Of a stretch of 64,000 nt of DNA, positions 1 through 8,521 are shown one piece after another; the stretch's first letter is position 1; every line of letters begins with the position of its first letter. Under the pieces are notes generated by a model that did no database searches, was not told the DNA's origin, and saw nothing but the letters and a program-made list of their open reading frames with translations. This stretch comes from GCA-2683135 sp964507445 (GTDB taxonomy: Bacteria; Planctomycetota; GCA-002687715): contig CAZDQF010000011.1 in the NCBI GenBank assembly GCA_964507445.1, positions 62,001 through 126,000 of the forward strand. The letters run 5' to 3'. The translations under genes were made by a program, and so were the position numbers.

Positions 1-480
1 GTCGCCCGGAACCTGGGCGAAGCGTTGAAGCAGAAGCGCCAGGATCTCAGCGCCGACGAAGAGCCCGTGGTGGAGAAGATCTTCTTCTGGAGGACCCGGA
101 CGACGTTCTTCGCACAGGCTCTTACCGCGGTCGTGCTCGGGGCCCTGGCCTGTGTGTGCTCTCTGGTCCGGAGGCTGCGCCGGAGCGTTGGCGCCGTCCC
201 GCGGGTGGCCTCGTGGGTCGGTCTCGGCGTGGCCTTGCTGTTCGCCACGTCCGCCTGGATGACCTGGGAGGAGCAGTCCAGCGGAGACCACGGTGCGGTG
301 ATCCAGGATGACACCCGCCTGTTGCAGTGGCCGGCGACGGACGCGGAGACGTCTTACGAACAGCCGCTCCACGACGGCGATGAATTCGTCGTGGTGCAGC
401 GGCGGGACGGATGGCTCAAGGTGCGCGCCGCGGATCGGTACGAAGGGTGGATCCCCGGCGACCGCGCCGTGACGTGGTGA
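1..480 (+). CDS. BatE-like protein, C-terminal part (5' end outside window)
   Basis: The frame is open from the first base, so the gene begins upstream of the window. The visible 159 residues start with a fragment that reads like the end of a TPR helix (ARNLGEALK). They continue with an EKIFFW motif, two membrane helices (about residues 35-55 and 70-85 of the visible part) and a C-terminal SH3-like segment ending GWIPGDRAVTW. TPR, two helices and an SH3 domain is the usual layout of BatE of the Bat (Bacteroides aerotolerance) cluster, which is linked to MoxR and VWA proteins. The identification rests on this architecture; the diagnostic batA/batB neighbours would lie outside the window. It is followed convergently, 18 bases later, by the editing-domain gene. 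Confidence 0.6.
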   Translation, partial: VARNLGEALKQKRQDLSADEEPVVEKIFFWRTRTTFFAQALTAVVLGALACVCSLVRRLRRSVGAVPRVASWVGLGVALLFATSAWMTWEEQSSGDHGAVIQDDTRLLQWPATDAETSYEQPLHDGDEFVVVQRRDGWLKVRAADRYEGWIPGDRAVTW

Positions 481-498
481 TCCGGGAGGGAGGCCGTC

Positions 499-918
499 TC
501 AGACCTGCTTCCAGACCTTGGCGAGCGACTCTCCGTAGACTCTGAGGTCCCACTCGCAGAACCACCCGAAGGGGGTGGTCTTCACCTCGTACCCGGTGTT
601 GCGTAACCGCTCCGCCATCTCCTCGAGGAACGTCCGCGCCCAGGTGGGGCTCGCGTTTTCCGCGCCGAGGTGAGTGAAGGAGTGCAGCACGATGGTCTGA
701 AAGCCGCGCTTGTTGGCCAGCCACTTCAGGTGCTTGAGGGTGTGCTTGAAGACGCGGCGTCTCGTCTCGTCGTCGGCTTCGTCGGTGACCTCCGCGTGGA
801 GGAAGCCGACCACCGCTTCCTTGACCTCATCCTGGACCGGGTCCTGGTCCGCGTCGGCGAGGGTCTGTGACCAGGACTTCCACCAGAACCGCTTTGCATG
901 AAAGGCGAGGATCTTCAT
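499..918 (-). CDS. Stand-alone archaeal-type threonyl-tRNA synthetase editing domain
   Basis: The whole 139-residue protein aligns by eye with the N-terminal editing domain of archaeal ThrRS (Archaea-Thr_ed family, related in fold to D-aminoacyl-tRNA deacylases). It starts MKILAFHAKRF, has the central VLHSFTHLGAENASP (archaeal form YPFAHLSSELASP), then GYEVKTTPFGWF (archaeal EVKRAPFGWY), and ends near YGESLAKVWK. In archaea this domain hydrolyses Ser-tRNA(Thr). No catalytic core or anticodon-binding domain is attached, so a free-standing proofreading or deacylase role is inferred. It is transcribed away from the HEAT lipoprotein gene, with 31 bases between the two starts. The fold assignment is fairly sure; the substrate is not. 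Confidence 0.75.
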   Translation of the reverse strand: MKILAFHAKRFWWKSWSQTLADADQDPVQDEVKEAVVGFLHAEVTDEADDETRRRVFKHTLKHLKWLANKRGFQTIVLHSFTHLGAENASPTWARTFLEEMAERLRNTGYEVKTTPFGWFCEWDLRVYGESLAKVWKQV

Positions 919-937
919 CTGTGCACTGATTGTCTGT

Positions 938-943
938 TACGCT
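938..943 (+). promoter_or_regulatory. -10 box TACGCT of the HEAT lipoprotein gene
   Basis: A TANNNT hexamer with a 6-base spacer to the ATG at 950, which places the expected transcription start at or next to the start codon. No Shine-Dalgarno sequence and no clear -35 are present. It belongs to a repeated pattern in this window. Confidence 0.5.
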
Positions 944-949
944 CCCCAG

Positions 950-1885
950 ATGAGAAAGACCGTTCCGCTCGTGGTAGGAGTCGTGTTTGTCCTGGCGGCC
1001 TGCGGCGGTGATGACGAAGCGTCTTCGGCCCCGCCCAAGGAGAGCCTGAAGCAGGCGGTCGACGTGTCCACCTCCGAGGAGGAAAACACGCCCGCTCCCA
1101 TCGCCGTGACGCCGGAACAGCGTCGTGTCCGGGCGGCCGTGGCGTTGCTCAAGAACAAGCTGAGTCGGGCCACGGACCCGGAAGACAAGGCGGATCTGTT
1201 GGCGGAGGTCGCCCAGCTGGGGGCTGGAGCGACGGCCCTGTGGCCCGTGATCCAGACGTGCGCTCGCGACGAGGAGCCCTACCTCCGCTCCGTCGCCCTG
1301 GAGACCGCGGCCCAGGTGATGCCGGGTAGTTGCCAGGCCCTGCTCCAACAGGCACTGGAAGACGATGAGATGGAGGTCCGCGAGAAGGCCGCCTCTGCCT
1401 GGTCTCGGGCCGGGATCAAGGAGCTGTCGCCCCTCCTGGAGCATCTGGAGGAGGAGTTCGAAGGCCGGGTCCAGTTCGCCATCATGGTGGCGGTGGAGGC
1501 GCTGGCGGAGAAGCACCACATGCCGCTGATCCGCAATGTCGTCGAGGATCTGGACACCAGCGCCTTGAGGCCCGTGGTGCGGCTCATCACGAAGCACGGG
1601 GAGCCGGCGGACGCCCTGCTCATGACCGGGTTCCTGGACCGGGACGACGTGGACCTGAGGATTCAGACCTCGCGCAGCCTCAAGGCGCTGAAGAACCAGT
1701 CCAAGCCGGTCCTGCGGGCCCTCGCGAACACCCTCCTGGATGACGAGCAGACCGTCCGGGAGGCCGCTGTTGACGCCCTTAAGTCACTTGCAGACAATGA
1801 GTTCGGGTTTGAGCCGGACGCTGACGAGGAGGTCCGCTCGAACGTTCGCAAGGCCTGGATCGAGTGGATCGAACGCAAGAAGTGA
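950..1885 (+). CDS. HEAT-repeat lipoprotein
   Basis: A 311-residue exported lipoprotein. It has a basic start, a hydrophobic stretch and a lipobox LAAC with the lipidated Cys at residue 18. After an acidic low-complexity linker, residues 65-300 form helical pairs of HEAT/PBS-lyase type, with recurring patterns such as YLRSVALETAAQVM, EVREKAASAWSRAG and TVREAAVDALKSLAD. Such scaffolds usually mediate protein binding; no enzymatic motif is seen. A TACGCT box ends 6 bases before the ATG, so the mRNA is probably leaderless. A partner cannot be named from the sequence. Confidence 0.75.
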   Translation: MRKTVPLVVGVVFVLAACGGDDEASSAPPKESLKQAVDVSTSEEENTPAPIAVTPEQRRVRAAVALLKNKLSRATDPEDKADLLAEVAQLGAGATALWPVIQTCARDEEPYLRSVALETAAQVMPGSCQALLQQALEDDEMEVREKAASAWSRAGIKELSPLLEHLEEEFEGRVQFAIMVAVEALAEKHHMPLIRNVVEDLDTSALRPVVRLITKHGEPADALLMTGFLDRDDVDLRIQTSRSLKALKNQSKPVLRALANTLLDDEQTVREAAVDALKSLADNEFGFEPDADEEVRSNVRKAWIEWIERKK

Positions 1886-1991
1886 TCGAGTCGAGGGCCT
1901 GACTGCCGATGATAAGATCGGGGTGAGACGCGCTTTTCCGAGCGATCGTCAGGTCACTCTCCGAAACGCTGGCTAAGGACTGGGAACGGAC

Positions 1992-3311
1992 TTGGAAGAC
2001 GAGCCTGGACCTATTGGCGCCTACCTCCTGGCAGGCGGCGACGCGGTCGACAACATCGTTCTCCTGACCTCGGCGATCCTCGTGATCGTGACGGTGGCGG
2101 CTGGAACGGCGGTGCGCAGTTTCCGCTGGCCTCGCCTGCAGCGACTGGTCGGGACCGGTCGTCGGATCGAGCGCATCGAGGCGATCCTGAAGGACGAACA
2201 GTGGCTCCTCGACGGGCTCCTGATCCTGCGGCTCGTGGGCTCCATCACCCTGTTGCTGGCGCTCACCGGCCGGTTCAACTCCGGAGAAGGCGCGATCCCG
2301 GATGACCCGAGCCGCTTCCTCGGCGATCTCGGTGTCGCCCTGTTGGTGTTCCTGGGCGGCGTCTACGGCGTCGTCCGTGGCCTGGCCCGACGCGCTCCGG
2401 AGCGGACGCTGCTGTGCCTGCTGCAACCGGCGCGGATGCTCGCGACGGCGGTCTCTCCCGTGGTCTGGGTCATGGACGGCATCGGAAAGGTGGTGGCGCG
2501 GGCGTTCGGCATCCAGGGCAAGGGAGAAGAAGAAGAAGCGGTGGAGGACATCCTGGACGCGGTCTCCGAGGGCGAACGGGACGGCGTCATCGACGATGAG
2601 GAACGAGAGATGATCGAGAACATCATCGAGGTCCGTGACCAGGAAGTGACCCATGTCATGACCCCGCGGACGTCGGTGTTCGGGCTCGATCACGACACCC
2701 CCCTGCGTGAGGCCGTGGCCTCCGTGGTGGAGCACGGTCACTCCCGTATCCCGGTGTACGAAGGCACCATCGACAACATCTGCGGCATCCTCTACGCCAA
2801 GGACCTGCTCCGTCACTGGACCGGGGAGAACGGGTCCGGCGGCCCGCTCGCGAGCGACCTCATGCGTCCTGCGCTCTTCATCCCTGAGACCAAGAACACC
2901 TCGGACCTCCTGGAGGAGTTGAGGCGGGACAAGGTCCACATGGCCATCGTCGTGGACGAGTACGGCGGCACGGCCGGGATCATCACCATCGAGGACATCA
3001 TCGAGGAGATCATCGGCGAGATTCAGGACGAGTACGACAACGACGAGGATGAGGTCTTCCCGTTGAAGTTCATCGCCGAGGAGAACGCCGCGGAGGTCGG
3101 AGCCCGTGTCCATATCGATGAGCTGAACGACGCGTTGAACCTGGAGCTGCCAGAGGACGACGGCTACGAGACCGTCGGCGGCTTCCTGTTCCAGCGGATG
3201 GGACGAGTCCCGGAGGCGGGGGAGAGCTGCGATTTCGAGAACGTCCACTTCCAGATCCTGGATGCTGACGAGCGGCGCATCCACACGGTCAAGGTGACGG
3301 TTGAGCAGTGA
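1992..3311 (+). CDS. corC: CorC/TlyC-type CNNM-family protein with CBS pair
   Basis: A 439-residue membrane protein of the hemolysin C/CorC/CNNM group, implicated in Mg2+ and Co2+ transport or resistance. Membrane segments lie near residues 20-40, 73-92, 110-130 and 145-162 and correspond to a rather divergent DUF21 domain. The acidic linker (EDILDAVSEGERDG, DDEEREMIENI) and VMTPRTSV lead into two CBS domains (about 220-345, with HSRIPVYEG and VVDEYGGTAGI). A CorC_HlyC domain (about 355-437) closes the protein. The start is a TTG, because no ATG or GTG precedes the first helix in this frame. Its stop overlaps recO, so the two are probably cotranscribed. Confidence 0.85.
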   Translation: MEDEPGPIGAYLLAGGDAVDNIVLLTSAILVIVTVAAGTAVRSFRWPRLQRLVGTGRRIERIEAILKDEQWLLDGLLILRLVGSITLLLALTGRFNSGEGAIPDDPSRFLGDLGVALLVFLGGVYGVVRGLARRAPERTLLCLLQPARMLATAVSPVVWVMDGIGKVVARAFGIQGKGEEEEAVEDILDAVSEGERDGVIDDEEREMIENIIEVRDQEVTHVMTPRTSVFGLDHDTPLREAVASVVEHGHSRIPVYEGTIDNICGILYAKDLLRHWTGENGSGGPLASDLMRPALFIPETKNTSDLLEELRRDKVHMAIVVDEYGGTAGIITIEDIIEEIIGEIQDEYDNDEDEVFPLKFIAEENAAEVGARVHIDELNDALNLELPEDDGYETVGGFLFQRMGRVPEAGESCDFENVHFQILDADERRIHTVKVTVEQ

Positions 3312-4063
3312 GTTCGACCGACCTCGCCCTGGTCCTCCGCCGGTTCGACTACGGTGAATCGAGCCAGACCGCGCGGTTGTTCTCGAGGGCGCTTGGGCGT
3401 CTCAACGTGCTGGCCAAGGGGATCAAGCGTCCCAGGTCCTCCCTGAGGGGTCCCATGGACCTGTTCGCCCTGGCGGAGGTGGAGATCAGCGTCCGACCTC
3501 GGAGCGGCCTCCATCTGCTCACCAGTCATCGGGTGGTCACGGGCCTTCCCGGGCTGAGAAGGAACCTGGAGCGTCTCTGTGGGGCGTACTACGTGACCGA
3601 GATCCTCCGCGAGGGGACCCGGGATCTCGACCCCTCGAGGCCGCTGTTCGACGCGGCGCTGGCGACCCTCAGGACCCTCGAGTCTGCTCGCGCCGCCGAG
3701 GTGCCCCTGGCCGTGGCGTGGTTCGAGCTCGCCTTCCTGGAGCTCTCCGGCTTCGCACCTCAATGGGAAGCCTGCGCGACCTGCGGGCGTCGGGCTCCCG
3801 AGGGTGCCCCGGTCCGCTTCGCGTCCTGGCGCGGGGGCGTGGTGTGCCGACAGTGTCTGGCCGAACGGCCCGCCGAGGTCGTCGTGCTCGGGACCGGACT
3901 CCGAGCGGTGCTGCAGCAGATCCTCGGTGCCGCCGGTCCATCGGAGTCGGCCGGGCTGAAGGTGTCGGCGGCTGACCGGCGGGCGTTGCGAGAGTTGCTC
4001 GTCGGGTTCCTGCAAGGCGTCATGGAGCGTGAGCTCCGTGCCGCGGCGTTCCTGGCTCCCTGA
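3308..4063 (+). CDS. recO: DNA repair protein RecO
   Basis: A 251-residue protein of standard RecO length. The N-terminal OB-fold is recognisable (ALVLRRFDYGESSQTARLFSRALG, then VLAKGIKRPRSSL). The zinc-binding helical domain follows, with Cys156-x2-Cys159 and Cys180-x2-Cys183. RecO anneals single strands and, with RecR/RecF, loads RecA on SSB-coated DNA in gap repair. The GTG start overlaps the corC stop by four bases (GTGA), which indicates translational coupling. The next gene is 87 bases downstream with its own ribosome-binding site. Confidence 0.92.
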   Translation: MSSTDLALVLRRFDYGESSQTARLFSRALGRLNVLAKGIKRPRSSLRGPMDLFALAEVEISVRPRSGLHLLTSHRVVTGLPGLRRNLERLCGAYYVTEILREGTRDLDPSRPLFDAALATLRTLESARAAEVPLAVAWFELAFLELSGFAPQWEACATCGRRAPEGAPVRFASWRGGVVCRQCLAERPAEVVVLGTGLRAVLQQILGAAGPSESAGLKVSAADRRALRELLVGFLQGVMERELRAAAFLAP

Positions 4064-4123
4064 GTCCGCAGGCACTTCCACCGAGAACCCAGGGGTGAGG
4101 CTGATACCTCCGCGCGGATGCCC

Positions 4124-4129
4124 TAACAT
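4124..4129 (+). promoter_or_regulatory. Possible -10 box TAACAT upstream of bamD
   Basis: A TANNNT hexamer 21 bases before the ATG at 4151. A strong Shine-Dalgarno sequence (GGAGGTG, 4139-4145) lies between them. No convincing -35 is seen. It would start a short-leader transcript for the outer-membrane biogenesis genes. Confidence 0.35.
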
Positions 4130-4150
4130 GCACCCGTGGAGGTGAGCCAT

Positions 4151-5191
4151 ATGAAACGCCTCGTGCTGTTGGCGCTGGTGCCCGTCCTGACGGGTTGCAG
4201 CGGCCTGAGCCGCGAGATCAACCAGGCGCTCCCGGAGTTCCTCCGCTCGGAACCGGGAGAAGAGGAGATGAAGATCTTCCGGGACGTCAGCCGCGCCCGC
4301 GGCTGGACCGAGGACGATCTCGTGGAACAGGACCGCGCCGTGGAGGACGTGCGGCAGTTCCGGAAGAACCGGAACTGGGATGATGCGGTGGATCGCATCG
4401 AGGAGTACCTGGAGGCCTTTCCAGTCTCCCGTCACGACGAGAACATGCGGTTCTGGCTGGGCGACAGCCGCTACCAGGATGATCAGTGGCAACAGGCCTA
4501 CGCCGCCTGGCGTGAGTTCTCCCTGCTCTACCCGCTGTCCGACTACTCGTTGGGGCTGACGGAGACCCTCTACAGCATGGGCCAGGCGTTCCTGTCGGGC
4601 GAGAGGTCCGGATTCCTCGGCATCTTCTCCCGCAAGGGGGTCGGGGTGAAGATCCTCAATCACATCGTGGAGGCTTACCCGGCGATGCCGAGGGCGCCCG
4701 ATGCCCAGTGGTCCCTGGCCCAGTACCACGTGAAGGAGGAGGAGTGGGCTGAGGGCGAGGCGGCCTTCCATTTCATCGTCGACCAGTATGAGCCCTCTGA
4801 GTGGTATCAGCCCGCGCTCTACTACGTGGCCTACTGCAGGTACCGCCAGGTGAAAGGTCCGGCTCAGGACCCGCAGATGATGCTGCGGGCGCAGGAGTCC
4901 TTCGAGCGCTACCTGACCCTGGTCCCGGATGGAGAGTGGCGGGAGGACGCGGGCCGGATCGCGGCTCAACTGGAGGAGCTGCGGGCGGAGCACCTGCTGG
5001 GTATCGGCGAGTGGTACCTGGGGCAGGGGAAACCCTATACCGCCAGGTTCTACCTGACGTCCGTCGTCACCCGCTTCCCCCAGAGCGAGTCCGCGAAGCG
5101 TGCGCGGGAGCTGTTGCCGCCGGAGGAGGTACCGGACAAGGACGCGGACGAGGGAGCCAACAAGACGGTGGGTAACGGGGGCGGCGAGTGA
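4151..5191 (+). CDS. bamD: BamD-like TPR lipoprotein
   Basis: A 346-residue lipoprotein with lipobox LTGC (Cys17 in MKRLVLLALVPVLTGC). Tetratricopeptide-type repeats follow (WDDAVDRIEEYLEAFP, DQWQQAYAAWREFSLLYP, WAEGEAAFHFIVDQYEP, YTARFYLTSVVTRFPQSESAKRA), as in BamD, which works with BamA to insert beta-barrel proteins in the outer membrane. It is about 100 residues longer than E. coli BamD, so YfiO/BamD-like is the safe wording. The ATG at 4151 is chosen over an upstream GTG at 4136 because GGAGGTG sits just before it. The next gene, lptE, overlaps by four bases, which fits an outer-membrane assembly role. Confidence 0.75.
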   Translation: MKRLVLLALVPVLTGCSGLSREINQALPEFLRSEPGEEEMKIFRDVSRARGWTEDDLVEQDRAVEDVRQFRKNRNWDDAVDRIEEYLEAFPVSRHDENMRFWLGDSRYQDDQWQQAYAAWREFSLLYPLSDYSLGLTETLYSMGQAFLSGERSGFLGIFSRKGVGVKILNHIVEAYPAMPRAPDAQWSLAQYHVKEEEWAEGEAAFHFIVDQYEPSEWYQPALYYVAYCRYRQVKGPAQDPQMMLRAQESFERYLTLVPDGEWREDAGRIAAQLEELRAEHLLGIGEWYLGQGKPYTARFYLTSVVTRFPQSESAKRARELLPPEEVPDKDADEGANKTVGNGGGE

Positions 5192-5679
5192 AGGTCCGGC
5201 ACACCCTGTGGTCCTTGACCCTCCTGCTCGCCGGTTGCGGGTACCAGTCCGGGTCCATGATGCCCCCCGGCGTGGAGAGCATCGCCGTGGGGATCGTCGC
5301 CAACGAGACCAACTACCGTCAGGTGGAGGTGACCTACACCCGCGAGTTGACCAGGGAGCTCGTCCGGCGTGCCCATGTGGACGTGCGCCGGCGAGGTGAA
5401 GCGGACGCCGTGCTCAGGGGGCGCATCCTGACGATCCCCCGGGTCACCCTGGTGGAGGACGAATCGGACCGGATCCTCGAAGGAGGGGTGGTCGTCCGGG
5501 TGGAGGTGACCCTGGAGGATGGGCGAACCGGAGAGCCGATCCTGGAGCCTTTTGTCGTCAGCAGGCGGGCCGAGTACGTGGTGCCGCGCCCGGAGACGCT
5601 GCAGAACGCCATCGACGAGGCGGTCAGGGATGTCGCTCGGGATGTCGTCAACCAGATCCAGGCCCATTCGTTCCGATGA
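5188..5679 (+). CDS. lptE: LptE-like LPS-assembly lipoprotein
   Basis: A 163-residue lipoprotein with lipobox LAGC (Cys14) followed by GY, the typical LptE start. The family pattern follows: an early strand giving the IAVGIVANETNY box, then RELTRELVRRAHVDV, a central repeated strand region around VLRGRILTI, and a C-terminal helix (ETLQNAIDEAVRDVARDVVNQI). LptE plugs the LptD barrel and helps deliver LPS to the cell surface. The GTG start overlaps the bamD stop (GTGA). Sequence identity in this family is generally low, so the assignment rests on pattern and neighbourhood. Confidence 0.75.
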   Translation: MKVRHTLWSLTLLLAGCGYQSGSMMPPGVESIAVGIVANETNYRQVEVTYTRELTRELVRRAHVDVRRRGEADAVLRGRILTIPRVTLVEDESDRILEGGVVVRVEVTLEDGRTGEPILEPFVVSRRAEYVVPRPETLQNAIDEAVRDVARDVVNQIQAHSFR

Positions 5680-5688
5680 TCTCCCGCT

Positions 5689-5694
5689 TATAAT
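5689..5694 (+). promoter_or_regulatory. -10 box TATAAT of folP
   Basis: A perfect consensus TATAAT with a 6-base spacer to the folP ATG at 5701. It lies in the 21-base gap after lptE. It predicts a leaderless folP-cdaA-cdaR-glmM transcript that starts at the ATG. No recognisable -35 is present at 16-18 bp. Confidence 0.6.
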
Positions 5695-5700
5695 CCACCC

Positions 5701-6555
5701 ATGACGCGGTACCCCATGCCTCTAGGACGCGGCCAGACTCTGGCGACCGGAGGCAAGTGCGCCGTCATGGGGGTCCTCAACGTGACCCCGGATTCGTTCA
5801 GCGATGGGGGGCGGCTCACCGACGTGGAGACCGTGGTCGCTGTCGGCCGCGCCATGCGCGATGCAGGGGCTGTCATCCTGGACGTCGGCGGGGAGAGCAC
5901 CCGGCCCGGCGCCGCGGATGTGTCGGTGGACGAGGAGCTGCGCAGGGTGGTGCCCGCGGTCAGGGCCCTGGTGGAGCGGGTGGGGTTGCCGGTCTCCGTG
6001 GACACCCGCAAGCGGCCGGTGTTCGCCGCGGCCTGGGACGCGGGAGCGTCCATGCTCAACGACGTCTCCGCCTTGAGCCATGATCCGGAGTTGGCGCCCT
6101 TCGTGGCGGATACGGACGCCGCAGTCGTGTTGATGCACATGCGCGGCGATCCGCGGACCATGGACGACGACGCGGCCTATGGCGACTGCGTCCTCGAGGT
6201 GCGACAAGAGCTCTCCAGGCGGGTGGCCGCTGCGGAGGCCGCCGGGATCTCCCGGTCGCGATTGGCTGTGGACCCGGGCCTGGGATTCGCCAAGACCCAC
6301 GTCCAGTCCCTGGAGCTCGTCCGTCGGGTCCGTGAGCTGCATGACCTCGGCCTGCCGATGGTCGTAGGGCCCTCGCGAAAGCGGTTCGTCGGTGATATCA
6401 CGGGACGAGACCAGCCACGGGACCGGGACGCCGGCACCGGAGCGTTGGTGGGTCACCTGGCTCGTTGTGGTGTTGAAGTGGTGCGGGTCCACGCTGTACC
6501 TGCGGCCGTTGATGTGGTGAACGTGGAGGCGGCATTGGCGTCGGGACCGGCATGA
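5701..6555 (+). CDS. folP: Dihydropteroate synthase
   Basis: A 284-residue TIM-barrel enzyme that condenses 6-hydroxymethyl-7,8-dihydropterin diphosphate with p-aminobenzoate in folate synthesis. All family signatures are visible: MGVLNVTPDSFSDGG near residue 20, DVGGESTRPGA near 62, SVDTRKRPV, NDVSAL, the VLMHMRGDP loop, DPGLGFAKT, and the phosphate-binding GPSRKRFVG. The length is normal. It has its own TATAAT box and its stop overlaps the cdaA ATG by four bases. Pairing of folP with cdaA suggests cotranscription of folate and c-di-AMP genes. Confidence 0.95.
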   Translation: MTRYPMPLGRGQTLATGGKCAVMGVLNVTPDSFSDGGRLTDVETVVAVGRAMRDAGAVILDVGGESTRPGAADVSVDEELRRVVPAVRALVERVGLPVSVDTRKRPVFAAAWDAGASMLNDVSALSHDPELAPFVADTDAAVVLMHMRGDPRTMDDDAAYGDCVLEVRQELSRRVAAAEAAGISRSRLAVDPGLGFAKTHVQSLELVRRVRELHDLGLPMVVGPSRKRFVGDITGRDQPRDRDAGTGALVGHLARCGVEVVRVHAVPAAVDVVNVEAALASGPA

Positions 6556-7367
6556 TACTGCTGCTCGAGTTCTCAGCTCTGGACGTCCTCAAGTGGGGCG
6601 TGGAGATCCTCGTCTTCGCCATCGGGATCTACGCGTTCATCCGCTTCGCCCAGAACACCCAGGGGAGCGCCGTCCTCAAGGGGTTCGTCGTCCTGGCGTT
6701 TCTCCTCATCGTCGGGTTGTTCACCATGGCCCGCTTCTTTGGCCTGGACCACCTCTCCTTCGTCGCGGATCAGGGGCTGTCCATTCTGCTTATCGGGCTG
6801 GTCGTGGTGTTCCAGCCGGAGCTGCGCCAGGCTTTCGTCCGGTTGGGAGACACCCGTCTCCTGCAGATGTTGGAGCGGCAGAACAAGGGGCCCGGGGAGG
6901 TCGCGGACGACATCGTGCAGGCCTGCGAGCGCTGCGCCCGACGAGGCCTCGGGGTCCTCATCGTCGTGGAGCGTCGCATCGGTATCGCCGGATTCACCGA
7001 GGGCGGCGTCCACATCGACGGCCTGCTCTCAGCGCCTCTGTTGGTGTCCTTGTTCTTCAAGGACACACCATTGCATGACGGGGCCGTGGTGGTGCGAGGG
7101 CGCCGGGTCATCGCCGCAGGGTGTGTGTTGCCGCTCTCCGAGAACCCGAACCTGTCCAAGGCCCTGGGGACCCGTCACCGGGCCGCCATCGGCGCCACGG
7201 AAGAGAATGACGCCCTCGCCGTGGTGGTGTCGGAGGAGACCCATCGGATCTCCGTGGCCCACCGGGGTCAGCTGGAGCAGGCCGTGAGTTCTGAGCGTCT
7301 ACGGGAGCTGCTCATGGCCGGGGATCAGGAGTCGGACGACCCCAGGCCTGACGGAGTCACCTCATGA
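6552..7367 (+). CDS. cdaA: Diadenylate cyclase CdaA
   Basis: A 271-residue membrane enzyme that makes cyclic di-AMP from two ATP. Three N-terminal membrane helices (about 16-33, 42-62, 70-88) precede the DAC (DisA_N) domain. The catalytic DGA motif is at 176-178 and the RHR motif at 208-210, within LGTRHRAAIGATEE. The remaining frame (GGVHIDGLLSAPLL, FFKDTPLHDGAVVVRG) is typical CdaA. Its ATG overlaps the folP stop, and cdaR overlaps its own stop. The cdaA-cdaR-glmM order matches the conserved Firmicutes cluster. Confidence 0.95.
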   Translation: MILLLEFSALDVLKWGVEILVFAIGIYAFIRFAQNTQGSAVLKGFVVLAFLLIVGLFTMARFFGLDHLSFVADQGLSILLIGLVVVFQPELRQAFVRLGDTRLLQMLERQNKGPGEVADDIVQACERCARRGLGVLIVVERRIGIAGFTEGGVHIDGLLSAPLLVSLFFKDTPLHDGAVVVRGRRVIAAGCVLPLSENPNLSKALGTRHRAAIGATEENDALAVVVSEETHRISVAHRGQLEQAVSSERLRELLMAGDQESDDPRPDGVTS

Positions 7368-8512
7368 GCGGGGGCAAGCGACGCACCACCAGCTTGAGAG
7401 AGAGCGCCAGCGCCTGGCTGATCCGTCTGGCCACCCACCACCCGGTGGCCAAGCTCTTCTCCCTGGCCTTTGCCGGGCTCCTGGTGTTTCTCATCGATCG
7501 GGAGTTGATCACGGAGATCTTCCAACAGGACGTCGCCGTGGTCGCGAAGGTGAGTGAGGGCGAGCGGAACCGCCTCGAGGTCGCCGCCGACCTCCCGTTC
7601 GTCGTGCTCATCGATCAACCGCTGTCCACGACGCTGACGGTGCGGGGTCGCTCGAAGCAGCGCGAGTCCCTGCTCCGTCAGCAACCGTTCAGGGCGAAGC
7701 TGCCGAACGCGCGCCTGGAACCGGCTTTTCAGCGGCGTCCCCGCGAGATCGTCCAGGTGGAGGTGCTGCCCGGCGACCTCAACCTGAAGGGGTTCGATGC
7801 TTCACGAGTCACGTTGGGTACGTTGCGGGTCCCGGTGGCGCGTCAGGAGGAGCGTAAGCTGCGGTTGACCAGCGTCCCTCGAGCGTCCCAGACGGTGACC
7901 TTCACTCCGCCGGAGGTCACGATCAAGGGGCCCGCGCCCTACGTCTGGGACGAGGGCCTGGCCGAGATCCGGTTGGATATCAGCGGCGCCCTGTCGAGTG
8001 AGGAGCTGCGCGCTGCCATCGGTCGGTGGTTGGGCGCGCGGCCGACGGGAGGCGGGTTCATCAGCCTGGCTGAGGACGGCGACCTCCTGGTCGAGGTGGA
8101 GCAGAGCGAGGTCCGGCAACAGCGGGTTGAGCTCGAGGTGGCCGTGCAGTGGATCACGAACGAGGGCGGCGGTCGCTACGAGTACACCCTCGACCCGAAG
8201 AACCCGGACCGCAAGACCATCCGCCGCACCTTCGAGATCCCCGCCAACCTCGAGCCGAACCTCAACAAGGCGGAGGTCCAGGACCAGCTCGTCGTCTACC
8301 TGGATGTCACGGGTCGGCCGCGCCCGGAGTTGCTCGAGCAGCGCAAAGCGGCGGCGCCGGAGAGACCAGACGATTGGTGGGTCAACGACAACGCGCAGTT
8401 GGAGTTCGGATCCTCGGCCCTTCGGCTGTTCCGTCAGTACCAGTTGACCTTGGTAGAAGACCAGCCGGAGCAGGAGTTCTGGGCGCGTCTTCGGCCAAAG
8501 CGGGATAAGTGA
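7364..8512 (+). CDS. cdaR: YbbR-domain regulator of CdaA
   Basis: A 382-residue protein with one N-terminal membrane helix (about residues 26-45, HPVAKLFSLAFAGLLVFLID). An extracytoplasmic region of YbbR-type beta domains follows, with recurring VEVLPGDLNLKGFDAS and FTPPEVTIKGPAPYV patterns. CdaR binds CdaA in other bacteria and tunes its activity. The ATG overlaps the cdaA stop (ATGA). The C-terminal 150 residues (EGGGRYEYTLDPKNPD onward) are a less typical extension with no domain I recognise. The assignment is based on the helix, the YbbR pattern and the conserved neighbours. Confidence 0.85.
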   Translation: MSGGKRRTTSLRESASAWLIRLATHHPVAKLFSLAFAGLLVFLIDRELITEIFQQDVAVVAKVSEGERNRLEVAADLPFVVLIDQPLSTTLTVRGRSKQRESLLRQQPFRAKLPNARLEPAFQRRPREIVQVEVLPGDLNLKGFDASRVTLGTLRVPVARQEERKLRLTSVPRASQTVTFTPPEVTIKGPAPYVWDEGLAEIRLDISGALSSEELRAAIGRWLGARPTGGGFISLAEDGDLLVEVEQSEVRQQRVELEVAVQWITNEGGGRYEYTLDPKNPDRKTIRRTFEIPANLEPNLNKAEVQDQLVVYLDVTGRPRPELLEQRKAAAPERPDDWWVNDNAQLEFGSSALRLFRQYQLTLVEDQPEQEFWARLRPKRDK

Positions 8513-8521
8513 GGACTTGAT

